Assembly: GCA_965220305.1 (NCBI GenBank)
Contig: OZ244817.1
Span: 1,612,001 to 1,676,000, forward strand
DNA: 64,000 nucleotides
Source: G965220305 sp965220305
Lineage (GTDB): Bacteria > Chloroflexota > Dehalococcoidia > Lucifugimonadales > UBA3495
Direction of reading: 5' to 3'
Below, piece by piece: positions 32,465-41,368 of the stretch (positions are counted from its first letter, which is position 1; every line of letters begins with the position of its first letter). The notes beneath the pieces were generated by a model. It made no database searches and was not told the origin of the DNA. It saw only the letters and a program-made list of their open reading frames with translations. The position numbers and the translations under genes are program-made.

Positions 32465-35056
32465 TTGAGCATTAGCGCAGAAGCCATAAGGCTACGGGAA
32501 GGCGTAAACCTGGAGTCACTGGCCCGGAGGGGCTTTGCCCTGGTCCAGGCATTCCGCCCCACCGACGGCTGGCTGGCGATGGCCCTGCTAACCTTCAACC
32601 TGATGGTGGTGGTGTGGTCGGTAGAGAAGGCCGAGTGGGTGGAAGGCCCCAACCTGGTGGGCCTGATAATCCTGTCCATGCTGACCGCCCTGGCCCTGGC
32701 CAAGGCGCCCCGGTGGGCGATGATCATGGCGTTGCCCCTGGGCCTGGTCATAGGGTTGTGGGTAGTTATAGTGCAGTTGACCTCCTACCAGGGGGAGACC
32801 ATCGATCTGGAAAGCGCCCAACAACTGTGGGAACGGTTGAGCCTGTGGCTGGCCGCGGCGAGGAACGGCAGCATCAGCATCGACCCGGTCCCCTTTGCCT
32901 TCGGGCTGATGGTGGCCTCCTGGCTCTCCGGCTACCTGGCGGCCTGGGTATTCATCCGCTACCGCAATTTCTGGGGCGTCTTCATCATCGGGGGCATCGG
33001 GTTGCTCTCCAACCTGACCTACCTGCCCGCCTCCGCCAGCATAGACCTGGGTTTCTACCTCCTGACGGCCCTTTTGCTGGTGGCCCGGGTACAGTCGGTG
33101 CGCCGCCGCCGTGCGTGGCAGGAACGGAACTTCCAGTATGACGATCACCTGGGGTTGCTCTCCGTCTCCGACAGTTTCTTCCTGGCGGTCATCGTGCTGC
33201 TGGCAGCTTTCCTGCTGCCGGTGGGCCGACACTGGCAACCCACCCACGACATTTACGAGTCGATGCGCTCCCCCATGATCAGTTGGGAGGACGACTTCAA
33301 CCGCCTCTTCGCTGGTTTGCCGGCCCGCCGTCCCCTGCCCTACCGTATCTGGGGCGACGTAATCGCCTTTCAGGGGACGATTAACCCCACCACCACGCCG
33401 GTGCTTCAGGTGAACTCGCCGCTGCCCATGTACTGGAAGGCCCGCACCTACGGCACCTACACCCCCCAGGGTTGGGTGTCTGGCGGTGCTTCCGGCCCAC
33501 CCAACCAGGACACGGTGTTCAAACCCACCGAATGGGCGCCCGCCTACGCGGTCTCCAGTCGATACCGCAGCCGGTTTGAAATCTCCCACGCCGTCACCCC
33601 CAACTACGGTACCCGCTACCTCTTCGCCGGGGGGCAGGTAATCAGCGTTGACCGGGATGTCCGCATCGAGACCTACGATTCGCCCACCTATACATTTAAC
33701 TTCGGGCCGCCTCCGCAAGGTTACTCGTCTCAACGGGGGCGGCCCGAAGAGTTCTTGGGCTGCGGCCCGCCTAAAGACTCCGGGGCCTGTCCCAAGCTCG
33801 CGGTGGCGGGCTTCAACCTGGAGCGCACCCTACAGACCAGCGGCTTCCGCGCCGCCAACGCCACCCTGGCCCAGAACCTGCCCCAGGACTTCGAGCTGCT
33901 GGAGGTGGACCGGCAGCAGGGAATGGTCCAGGAAGTCACCCTGGCTGAGGTTATCCCGGAACAACCGGATACCCTCTCTCTACGCAGCGCCAAGGGGTAC
34001 GCCAATCCGGGACATACCTACTTCATCACCTCGTCGGTGTCCCTGGCAAATCCGGGAGACCTGCGGGCGGCGGGGGCTGACTACCCCACCTGGGCCCTGG
34101 ACAAGTACACCCAGCTACCCCCCACGGTGCCCCAACGGGTGCGAGACCTGGCGCAACGGATAACCAGCGACGCCCCCACGCCCTACGATAAGGCCAAGGC
34201 CATTGAGAGCTACCTGAAAACCCTCACCTATAACCTGGAGATAGACCCGCCTCCCTTCAACGCCGACGGGGTGGACTACTTCTTGTTTGAACAGCAGGAA
34301 GGCTATAGCGAGTACTTCGGCTCGGCCATGACGGTGCTGCTGCGGACTCAGGGTATACCGGCCCGCCTGGCCACCGGGTACACGGTGGGCGACCGGGTTG
34401 AGGGGCACGACGTTTTCATTGTGGCCGATAGCCATAGTCACGCCTGGGCTGAGGTGTTCTTCCCCAACTACGGCTGGATTGCCTTCGAGCCAACGCCTGG
34501 GGAGACTATTCCCGAAGCTTACCGGCCCACCCTGCCGCCCGAGGATGGCATAGTCAATGTCGCCACGGAGGACCCTCTGACGGAAGATTGCTTCGAAGAT
34601 GACGAAGACTGCGACGAGGACGCCCTTGACGCCACCACCGACGCCGGAGTGGGCAGCGGGGCCATCTCCCTATCCCGCTACCTGGTCCAGGCGTTGCCCT
34701 GGATCTTGGCGGCGCTGGCCGTTGGCAGTGTGGGCGGGGCATCGGGGTGGTTCTTCTGGAAGAAGTGCATGACCCCGGTACAAGACCCCCGGGAGACCTA
34801 CCGCCGCCTGGGGTTCCTGGGCCGGTTGAGCGCCGTGGGGCCGATACCGCACCAGACCCCCCTGCAGTACCAGCAGCGTTTGGTGGAACAGATTCCCGAC
34901 CAGCAGGACAACCTATCGGTGATTGTCGATACCTACATCCGCAACCGCTACGGCCAAAAAGAGCTGGGAGAGGAGGAGGGCGACCGGCTGGCCCGGGCCT
35001 GGCTGGGGGTGCGGTTGCCACTGCTATTCCACATGCTACGACGGAGGAGCGAGTGA
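32465..35056 (+). CDS. TgpA-like transglutaminase membrane protein with Ser in place of the catalytic Cys
   Basis: 863 residues from a TTG. Six or so N-terminal membrane helices, an extracytoplasmic beta region, a transglutaminase core (GYSEYFGSAMTVLLRTQG, His659 in SHAWAEVFFPNYGW, FEPTPGE), an acidic stretch, one more helix and a DUF4129-type cytoplasmic tail. The residue at the active Cys position is Ser615 (AGC), which is unusual for a working transglutaminase. Residues from about 413 to 440 come from hairpin repeat copy A. Last gene of the moxR-DUF58-transglutaminase set; its stop overlaps the ogt start (GTGA). Confidence 0.86.
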   Translation: MSISAEAIRLREGVNLESLARRGFALVQAFRPTDGWLAMALLTFNLMVVVWSVEKAEWVEGPNLVGLIILSMLTALALAKAPRWAMIMALPLGLVIGLWVVIVQLTSYQGETIDLESAQQLWERLSLWLAAARNGSISIDPVPFAFGLMVASWLSGYLAAWVFIRYRNFWGVFIIGGIGLLSNLTYLPASASIDLGFYLLTALLLVARVQSVRRRRAWQERNFQYDDHLGLLSVSDSFFLAVIVLLAAFLLPVGRHWQPTHDIYESMRSPMISWEDDFNRLFAGLPARRPLPYRIWGDVIAFQGTINPTTTPVLQVNSPLPMYWKARTYGTYTPQGWVSGGASGPPNQDTVFKPTEWAPAYAVSSRYRSRFEISHAVTPNYGTRYLFAGGQVISVDRDVRIETYDSPTYTFNFGPPPQGYSSQRGRPEEFLGCGPPKDSGACPKLAVAGFNLERTLQTSGFRAANATLAQNLPQDFELLEVDRQQGMVQEVTLAEVIPEQPDTLSLRSAKGYANPGHTYFITSSVSLANPGDLRAAGADYPTWALDKYTQLPPTVPQRVRDLAQRITSDAPTPYDKAKAIESYLKTLTYNLEIDPPPFNADGVDYFLFEQQEGYSEYFGSAMTVLLRTQGIPARLATGYTVGDRVEGHDVFIVADSHSHAWAEVFFPNYGWIAFEPTPGETIPEAYRPTLPPEDGIVNVATEDPLTEDCFEDDEDCDEDALDATTDAGVGSGAISLSRYLVQALPWILAALAVGSVGGASGWFFWKKCMTPVQDPRETYRRLGFLGRLSAVGPIPHQTPLQYQQRLVEQIPDQQDNLSVIVDTYIRNRYGQKELGEEEGDRLARAWLGVRLPLLFHMLRRRSE
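33701..33780 (+). repeat. Covarying-stem hairpin repeat, copy A, inside the transglutaminase gene
   Basis: Stem TTCGGGCCGCC / GGCGGCCCGAA (33701-33711 with 33738-33748), inner CCG/CGG, loop CAAGGTTACTCGTCTCAA, tail TTCTTGGGCTGCGGCC then GCCTAAAGAC. The frame stays open through it. Confidence 0.8.
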
Positions 35057-35568
35057 ACCAGTTGAAATACCATCTGTTCCAGGCCCCCCTGGGTTGGATC
35101 GGAATGCTGGGCAATTCCGATGGGTTGCGTCAGTTGACCCTCAAGCCCACCTTTGAAGAGGCCCTGGAGGAACTGCGGCTGCCCCCGGAAGGGGCCGAGC
35201 CCGACCCGGACGCCCTGGCCCGGGAGCAAAGCTGCCTGGAACGGTACTTCCAGGGAGACCTGGATGCCCTGGACGAAGTCCAACTGGACCTGACCAATTC
35301 CCCGCCCTTTTTCCGGGCCGCCTGGGACGCCTGCCGCCGGATACCGCCCGGAGAAACTCGCAGCTATTCCTGGCTGGCCGCCGAGGCGGGCAACCCCCGG
35401 GCGTCCCGCGCCGCCGGTCAGTCCATGGCCCGCAACCGGGTAGCCCTGGTCATTCCCTGCCACCGGGTCATCGGCAACAACGGCGACCTGCACGGGTACG
35501 GGGCCGGCGGGCTGAGGGTGAAAGCCCAACTGCTGGAGTGGGAACGGCAGGCCACTTCCCCTATCTAA
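35053..35568 (+). CDS. ogt: Methylated-DNA--protein-cysteine S-methyltransferase
   Basis: 171 residues from a GTG with GGAGG five bases upstream, overlapping the transglutaminase stop as GTGA. Active-site IPCHRVIG and the following GYGAGGLRVKAQLLEWE, plus the helix-turn-helix RIPPGETRSYSWLA...ASRAAGQSMARN, identify an Ogt-type alkyltransferase that repairs O6-alkylguanine by transfer to its Cys. Full length for the short form. Confidence 0.92.
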   Translation: MNQLKYHLFQAPLGWIGMLGNSDGLRQLTLKPTFEEALEELRLPPEGAEPDPDALAREQSCLERYFQGDLDALDEVQLDLTNSPPFFRAAWDACRRIPPGETRSYSWLAAEAGNPRASRAAGQSMARNRVALVIPCHRVIGNNGDLHGYGAGGLRVKAQLLEWERQATSPI

Positions 35569-35636
35569 TCCCCTTGACGGGGGAGAGGACTGGCCCCTGC
35601 CCCAGATTCCCGCCAGCAGCCAACGGGAGGTCTGTC

Positions 35637-36902
35637 ATGCCCGGGCCACTTCAGGGCGTAAGAGTCGTCGAGTTCACCGAAATCATTGCCGGCCCCCTGG
35701 CCGGGATGCTCCTGGCCGATATGGGGGCCGACGTAGTGAAGGTTGAACCCCCTTGGGGAGACCCCTGGAGGCATACCCAGCCCTTCACCGACACCGAAAG
35801 CCGGCCCTTCCTGGCCTACAACCGGGGCAAGCGCAGCCTCACGCTGGACCTGACCACCCCCGAAGCCCAGGACGTTCTGAGTCGCCTCATTCCCCAAATG
35901 GACGTGGCCCTGGTCAACTACCGTCCCGACGTTGCCGTCAAGCTGGGGGTGGACTACGACACCCTGGCGGCGCTGAACCCCCGATTGGTCTACTGCGAGA
36001 ACACCTCCTTTGGTCGCCAGGGCCCCGACTCCCACCGTCCGGGGTACGACCTGATTGTCCAGGCCATGTCGGGAATGATGGCCGCCGAGGAAAAGTTTCA
36101 GGACGGGGTGTTGCAGCCCGTTTGGTCCACACCGCTCATCGATACTACTGCCGGTATCTGTTTGGCCTGGAGCGTCTGCGGGGCCCTGTACAGCCGGGAG
36201 CGCACCGGCCGGGGGCAGAAGATAGAGACCACCCTGCTGGGTATGGCCCTGGCCCTCCTGGGTATGCGCCTGGTCCAGGTGGAGAGCCTGGACCGGGAGG
36301 ACTGGGCCCGCACCCTGGAATCGCTCCAGGCCATGCGAGACGCCGGCCTACCCCATTCCCAAGTAATGGAGGTGTACCGGGCCGAACACGCCCCGGCCCC
36401 GGGGGGTATCTACTACCGGACCTACCAGACGCGGGACGGCACTATCGCCGTGGGCTGCCTCAACAACCGGCTGCGCCAGCGGCTCCTGGAAACCCTGGGA
36501 CTGACCGACATCCGCTTCGAGCCAGGGTACGACCCGACTACGCCCGAGGCCATCGAGTTCGGACACGACCTCACCCGGCAGACCGAGGAGCTATTCCAGT
36601 CCAAGACCAGCGAGGAGTGGTCGGCCATCCTGGAACAACGGGGCATTCCCTGCGGGCCGGTGCGCTTCGTGGAGGAGTTGTTCGAGGACCCCCAGGTGCA
36701 GGCCAATGGTTTGATGGCCGAGTTGGAGCACACCGAGGTTGGGAAGGTGCGGATGGTGGGGCCGATGGCCTACTTCAGCGAAACGCCCTTGCAGGTATCA
36801 CCTTCGGCAGCCTTGGGCCAGCACACCGATACGGTGCTGCGGGAGTTGGGCTACTCGGCGCCGGAGATAGACGACTGGCGGCAGAGGGGAATAATACGCT
36901 AG
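35637..36902 (+). CDS. Family III (CaiB/BaiF) CoA transferase, third copy
   Basis: 421 residues; start at the ATG with GGGAGG upstream. GVRVVEFTEIIAGPLAGMLLADMGADVVKVEPP-type opening (split here), VNYRPDVA, and STPLIDTTAGICLAW with the catalytic Asp. It is on the other strand from and unlinked to the copies at 19.6 and 21.6 kb, and is followed by convergent LLM oxidoreductase. Confidence 0.9.
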   Translation: MPGPLQGVRVVEFTEIIAGPLAGMLLADMGADVVKVEPPWGDPWRHTQPFTDTESRPFLAYNRGKRSLTLDLTTPEAQDVLSRLIPQMDVALVNYRPDVAVKLGVDYDTLAALNPRLVYCENTSFGRQGPDSHRPGYDLIVQAMSGMMAAEEKFQDGVLQPVWSTPLIDTTAGICLAWSVCGALYSRERTGRGQKIETTLLGMALALLGMRLVQVESLDREDWARTLESLQAMRDAGLPHSQVMEVYRAEHAPAPGGIYYRTYQTRDGTIAVGCLNNRLRQRLLETLGLTDIRFEPGYDPTTPEAIEFGHDLTRQTEELFQSKTSEEWSAILEQRGIPCGPVRFVEELFEDPQVQANGLMAELEHTEVGKVRMVGPMAYFSETPLQVSPSAALGQHTDTVLRELGYSAPEIDDWRQRGIIR

Positions 36903-37132
36903 GGTTGGGGCATGGTTCGACAAGCTCACCATGAGCCGGCTACTGGCGATTGCTGTCCTTTAACTCCGAGTGGATTGCTCGGGAATGGTCTCCGCTCACC
37001 CTGAGCTTGTCGAAGGGCAACTTCTTCCGCAAACCGATTCTTGAGACAGTCTCTAAATGCCGCTGGGGGATGAGCAATCTCTTGCCCATCTCCCAGCGAG
37101 AAATCCAGGTGTACCAGCGGGGCAACGGGAAA

Positions 37133-38275
37133 TTAGTCGTCCTTGAGGGCCGGGATTACCTTGGTGCCGAACAACTCGATGGAGCGCATCACGTCTTCGT
37201 GGGCCATGTTGCCCTCGTTGCCGTAGATGAGGATGTAACCCGGGTCTAGGTCCTTCTTGACGAACCGCAGCTTCTGGATGACCGTCTCCGGGCTGCCCAC
37301 GATGATGTTGTGGGCTTCCTGCAGGTCTTCGTAGGTCATGCGCCGACCCATCGTACCCGTACCGATGAGGGGTCGGGACATCTTGATGCGGAGCGCCTCC
37401 CGGGACTGGTAACCGGGCGGGTCGTTGAATTCCAACGGGCCCCGGTTGCGGTGGTTCTCGGTCCATAGGAAGGTACGGCCAATTTCCTGGGCCTTCTCAT
37501 CGGTGTCGGCCACCAGACAGCGCATCAGGTACCCGAAGTGCTCCGGGCCGGGCTCAAATCCCACCTCCAGGGCCGTCTCGTGGTAGATGCTCTTCAACTG
37601 CTTGGTCAGGTCCAGCAGCGACCCCAGGTTCATGTAGGGGTACTGGCGCTGGGCGGCCCAGATAACGCTCTCCGGGCTGCCGGTGCCGGGGAACCAGACC
37701 GGGGGATGGGGCTTCTGCATGGGCACCACCCAGGGGTTGACCATGCGGTGGGGGAAATTGCGGCCCTCCCAGCGGAAGGGGCCGGGGGTGGTCCAACACT
37801 TGAGGATTAGGTCGTGGGCCTCCTCGAAGCGCTCCCGGTTCTCGGTGGGGCTGATACCGGCGTGCAGGGTTTCCACGGCGGTGCCTCGGACGAAACCGGA
37901 GATGATGCGTCCGCCGGAGATGCAGTCCAGCATGGCGATTTCTTCCGCCATCTTCACCGGGTCGTTCAGGGCGATGACGTTGCCCAGCATGGCTATCTTA
38001 GCCCGCTTGGTCACCTTGGCAATGACGGCGGCGTCAACGTTCACCGAGGGCTTCATGCACCAGTAGGAAGAGTGGTGCTCGTTGGACATGATGCCGTCGA
38101 AGCCCACCTCGTCGGCCCAGGCGTACTGGTCGTGGTAATTGCTGTAGAGGACGTGGGCCTTTTCCGGGTCGAAGTTGGTGTTGGGAAAGTGCATCCGCCC
38201 GGACTCGTAGGGGGCCAGGTCGTCCTCGGTCACATGGCCGTAGGGCTGTTCGGAGAACCAAAAAACCTCTGTCAT
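37133..38275 (-). CDS. LLM class (luciferase-like) flavin-dependent oxidoreductase
   Basis: 380 residues; ATG with AAGGAG upstream. EVFWFSEQPYGH, FDGIMSNEHHSSYWC, AMLGNVIALNDPVKMAEEIAMLDCISGGRIISGFVRG and the C-terminal GSPETVIQKL are bacterial-luciferase family features. Likely FMN- or F420-dependent monooxygenase or dehydrogenase of unknown substrate. The alpha/beta hydrolase gene lies just upstream (ten bases), so probably one operon. Confidence 0.88.
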   Translation of the reverse strand: MTEVFWFSEQPYGHVTEDDLAPYESGRMHFPNTNFDPEKAHVLYSNYHDQYAWADEVGFDGIMSNEHHSSYWCMKPSVNVDAAVIAKVTKRAKIAMLGNVIALNDPVKMAEEIAMLDCISGGRIISGFVRGTAVETLHAGISPTENRERFEEAHDLILKCWTTPGPFRWEGRNFPHRMVNPWVVPMQKPHPPVWFPGTGSPESVIWAAQRQYPYMNLGSLLDLTKQLKSIYHETALEVGFEPGPEHFGYLMRCLVADTDEKAQEIGRTFLWTENHRNRGPLEFNDPPGYQSREALRIKMSRPLIGTGTMGRRMTYEDLQEAHNIIVGSPETVIQKLRFVKKDLDPGYILIYGNEGNMAHEDVMRSIELFGTKVIPALKDD

Positions 38276-38285
38276 ACCGCGCTCC

Positions 38286-39119
38286 TTAATTCCTGGTTAT
38301 CCGAAAATTAAAACGCCCGGCCGCGGCCACCAAAGACAAGAAATCGGACACTGCACCCAAGAACTCCTGGGGCTTTTCCGCCGCCGGGGAATGGCCGCAG
38401 TTGTCGATAACCTTCAGGCTGGAGTTGGGTAGGACTCTCTCGAACATCGTGCCGCATTCTAGGGGTATGATGGCGTCCTGGCGGCCCCAGACTATCAGCG
38501 TAGAGGTAGGCACGCTGCGCAGGTAGTAGGGCAGGCTGGGGTTATGCAGGTAAGGCTTCCAACACAGGCGTGAAGCCATCTCCGCGTTGGAGTGCTCCAC
38601 CAGTTGCTCTTCCGGCGTCAATGCCCTGGCGTACTGCTCGTAGTTGGGCACCTGGGTCGGGTCGTAGAAGCGCTGTTGCAGGCGGGTATAGGCGGAAACC
38701 ATGAATATCTCGGAGATTTCCCCATAGACGGGTTTAATACCCGCGGCGTCCACCAGAATCAGGGCCTTGAGCGTTTGAGGGCGCATGGCGGCCATCTCGG
38801 CGGCCAGCCAACCACCCATGGAAGAGCCCATGAGCACGTAATTATCCAGACCCAGCACCTGGGCCATTTCCAGGTTGAAGTGGGCCACGTCGTTGATGGT
38901 GAAGACCCAGGAAGGGCGCTCAGTGCCGTTGAAGCCGGGTTGTGAAGGAACATAGACGGTGTGTGTCTTGGAAAGCTCCTCGTGGTAGGCCTGCCAACCG
39001 GAGTTGCCTCCCGCGCCGTGCAGGAACAGCAGCGGCGGCCCGGAACCGCCGGAGAACATCTGAACTTGGGTATCGCCGACTAGAACGCTGGACTCGTTGG
39101 CGCTTGATACTGTAGTCAT
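38286..39119 (-). CDS. Alpha/beta hydrolase
   Basis: 277 residues; ATG after GTGGAGG. Oxyanion HGAGGN, nucleophile GSSMGG, Asp in WGRQDAIIP and His in NCGHSP make a full triad. Similar in plan to meta-cleavage-product hydrolases. With the following LLM oxidoreductase it may form a small catabolic unit. Confidence 0.88.
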   Translation of the reverse strand: MTTVSSANESSVLVGDTQVQMFSGGSGPPLLFLHGAGGNSGWQAYHEELSKTHTVYVPSQPGFNGTERPSWVFTINDVAHFNLEMAQVLGLDNYVLMGSSMGGWLAAEMAAMRPQTLKALILVDAAGIKPVYGEISEIFMVSAYTRLQQRFYDPTQVPNYEQYARALTPEEQLVEHSNAEMASRLCWKPYLHNPSLPYYLRSVPTSTLIVWGRQDAIIPLECGTMFERVLPNSSLKVIDNCGHSPAAEKPQEFLGAVSDFLSLVAAAGRFNFRITRN

Positions 39120-39816
39120 CCTCCACTTCCATCCTTATCCGATTTTTGTGGTATTAAAGTCGTGAGGCAAGGCCCCAAAGAAGGCCCCAAAGGGCTCTAA
39201 AGCACCCTGATTCTGGAATAAAAACAAGCTATTGTCAAGTTTGGGGGGGTACGGCGTCCCCTTCCCGGGGAGCCCGCCTGGGTTAATACCGCCAATAAGT
39301 GACTATCTCAAAACATAATCCGACAAGCTCGCCAGGAGCGGTTCCAAATCGGCGCTCCGCTCACCCAGCGCCTGTCGAAGAGTGCCCTACGCCGGCAATT
39401 AGACTATAGAGATTGTTTCTAAATATTAGGCTAGGGGCGGCGCTGGCGGGGAGCGTGTCGGACGGGAACCGGCCCCTCGACAAGCTCGGGGTGACAATCG
39501 GGGTGACAATTAGAAGGCCCTGCAGGAGTGTCCAGGGCCTTTCGAGTATTGGTGGCGGGAAAATGAGACCCTAACCGCTCCCTTTGCCAAAGGGGGAAAG
39601 GATGGCCCCCCTTTGTAAAGGAGGGTTGGGGGGATTCCCCAGCGCCGGCGATAGGCCCTTGGAGCAACGCCATCGATGATACTCGAAAGGCCCTGAGGAG
39701 TGTAGGCGTTGCTTGACAGGGAGTTGCCGGATTACTACTATAGAATTTAGTATAAGTAACTACACGCCACCGCCCAATGCCACCAGCAAGCCCCGAACTG
39801 GACAACGCTTTTACGG
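39120..39816. other. Long repeat-filled intergenic region before tRNA-Gln
   Basis: No gene supported. Contains the dispersed GACAAGCTC...CGAAGAG repeats (39318-39385, 39476-39500) and the miniature element at 39531-39695, followed by an AT-rich block (39715-39765) that likely holds the tRNA promoter. Confidence 0.6.
39531..39695. mobile_element. 165-bp miniature inverted-repeat element with 8-bp flanking repeat
   Basis: CAGGGCCTTTCGAGTAT (39532-39548) is the exact complement of 39679-39695; AGGAGTGT lies outside both ends (39523-39530 and 39696-39703). Inside is a CCCTTTG/AAAGG and GGGGGGATTCCCC block. No coding frame. Confidence 0.7.
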
Positions 39817-39890
39817 TGGGGATTAGTCTAGCGGTAGGACGCCTGACTCTGGATCAGGTAGCGGAGGTTCGAATCCTCCATCCCCAGCCA
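39817..39890 (+). tRNA. tRNA-Gln (anticodon CTG)
   Basis: 74 bases with encoded CCA. Acceptor TGGGGAT/ATCCCCA, anticodon stem CCTGA/TCAGG around CTCTGGA (anticodon CTG), T-arm GGAGG/CCTCC with TTCGAAT. Confidence 0.94.
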
Positions 39891-40070
39891 ACGCCTGTCC
39901 TTCTTTTGCCAAGGCCGTTTGACCTAGCGCCACTCCTCCGTGCCTCACGGGCAGATTGCCCTACGTAGTAAGCGACCAGGGTTGTACGGTCGGAACCGTA
40001 TCAGTCCTTTCCGTGGTGACACCACCCGCAGGTCCCATTGAGTTAGCTGGACACGCGTTCATTCAAAGGG

Positions 40071-40307
40071 CTATAGGGAATAGTCGGTCCGCTTGACTTC
40101 GTAGACAGCTTCTGTTGTCACTCCTACGCCGAAGTCAATCATGTAATCAGCCAGTTGGTTGCCGTCAATCAGGATAATTATGCTGTCTGTTCCTGACGCG
40201 AGCCTGTGAGCTTCTTTCGTAAAAGAGGACGTGGTGATAAATGCGCCCTTCCCGGCCCTATTGAGAGTTACAACAACAGAAGTGGGCGCTTCCCGGGGAA
40301 TGTGCAA
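40071..40307 (-). pseudogene. C-terminal fragment of an Mrr-type restriction endonuclease
   Basis: The 78-codon frame reads GKGAFITTSSFTKEAHRLA...IILIDGNQLADYMIDFGVGV, the end of the Mrr catalytic domain. The upstream nuclease core is missing: a TAA lies directly before the only start (TTG). Remnant of a modification-dependent restriction enzyme. Confidence 0.72.
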
Positions 40308-40331
40308 TTACCACGCTCAAAATGGCCGGGC

Positions 40332-41066
40332 TCATAAGGGAAGCGTCCTGCCCGCTTCCCGCAACCGGCGGCGGCGGTGTTGGACGTCGGGCATCACTTC
40401 GGACATCAAATTCCAGAAATCCTGGGAGTGGTTATTAACCGTTAGGTGGGCCAGTTCATGGACGACGACATACTCCATGAGCCCGGGTTCCAGCATCATC
40501 ACCCGCCAGTTGAAGCGCAGGGTGCCATCGAGGGCGCAACTCCCCCAGCGGCGGCGTTGGTCGCGGATGAGGATGCGGGGCTGCTCGCCATTTCCGAGCC
40601 GGGACAACCAGCGGTCTACACCCTCCCGCAAGCGTTCCGAGGCGCGGGACCGGTACCACTGGATGATGGAATGGCGTATCCCGCTGGTCCGCTCGTCCTC
40701 CGGGATGCCATTCGGCACGGCTACCCGGAAACGCCAGTGGTCGAACCGCACCGTGGGCGCTGGAACGTCCGCGGGTTCCACGACCATCTTGACGTTACGG
40801 CCCAGGTAAGGAAGTGTCTCGCCGCTGATGAACCGCTTCGGTGGAGCTTCCAACGCCGCTTCGGACATGCGCCCGATGATCCAACGCGCCCGGTTTCGGA
40901 CGATGCCTTGGAGTTCATCGCTCGGCAACGTAGCCGGCGCGGCAACCTGGACCCCGCCGGCGGTGAGGGTAATCTGGACGGTCTTCTTGCGGCGTTTGCT
41001 GCGGTGGACCTCGTACTCGATGGTTGTGCCGCCGTAGCGGACGCTGCTCCGGCTGGTCACGGTCAC
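40332..41066 (-). CDS. SprT/YgjP-like M48-type metallopeptidase
   Basis: 244 residues; GTG start overlaps the stop of the HsdR fragment (GTGA). Zinc motif HELAH (203-207) with His213 further on, and RRRWGSC before it, are the YgjP/DUF45 pattern. In complete loci such genes are commonly coupled to hsdR of type I restriction systems, as the overlap here records. It is intact although both neighbours are decayed. Confidence 0.85.
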   Translation of the reverse strand: MTVTSRSSVRYGGTTIEYEVHRSKRRKKTVQITLTAGGVQVAAPATLPSDELQGIVRNRARWIIGRMSEAALEAPPKRFISGETLPYLGRNVKMVVEPADVPAPTVRFDHWRFRVAVPNGIPEDERTSGIRHSIIQWYRSRASERLREGVDRWLSRLGNGEQPRILIRDQRRRWGSCALDGTLRFNWRVMMLEPGLMEYVVVHELAHLTVNNHSQDFWNLMSEVMPDVQHRRRRLREAGRTLPL

Positions 41067-41368
41067 AGTCTCCGCCGGGCCAGTTCCAAGATGCGGTCGG
41101 CCAGTTCGTCCAACTGGTGGGCTTCGTCCACCATTACTATCGCGTCTTCAGAAGGATTCAGGACATCCATATCCGCATCCGGGAGTTTCAGCGCTTCCTC
41201 GAACTTCTGGATGGTGGTCATCACCGCGTGGCCGTACCCGGTACTGAGCAGCCGGCGCAGGTCCCGGGTGAAGGATGCCTGGTCCGGGGACGGAAAACCG
41301 CGCCGGCGGAAGGTATCGGAGATCTGCTTGTCAAGCTGGATCCGGTGGGTGACCAGGGCAACCCTATT
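41063..41368 (-). pseudogene. Fragment of type I restriction HsdR helicase
   Basis: A 101-codon open frame with VALVTHRIQLDKQISDTFRRRG, VMTTIQKFEE and IVMVDEAH (helicase motifs Ia to II) and then a sudden end at ELARRRL. The Walker A part is absent; an in-frame TAG at 41369-41371 and unrelated sequence precede it. The nuclease domain and the rest of the motor are gone, so this is a remnant with both 5' and internal deletions. Confidence 0.78.

Noticed and set aside
20808..33780. Hairpin repeats as plain rho-independent terminators
   Set aside because: No T-run follows; the loop and a long tail are conserved; one copy lies inside a gene and two face a divergent promoter region.
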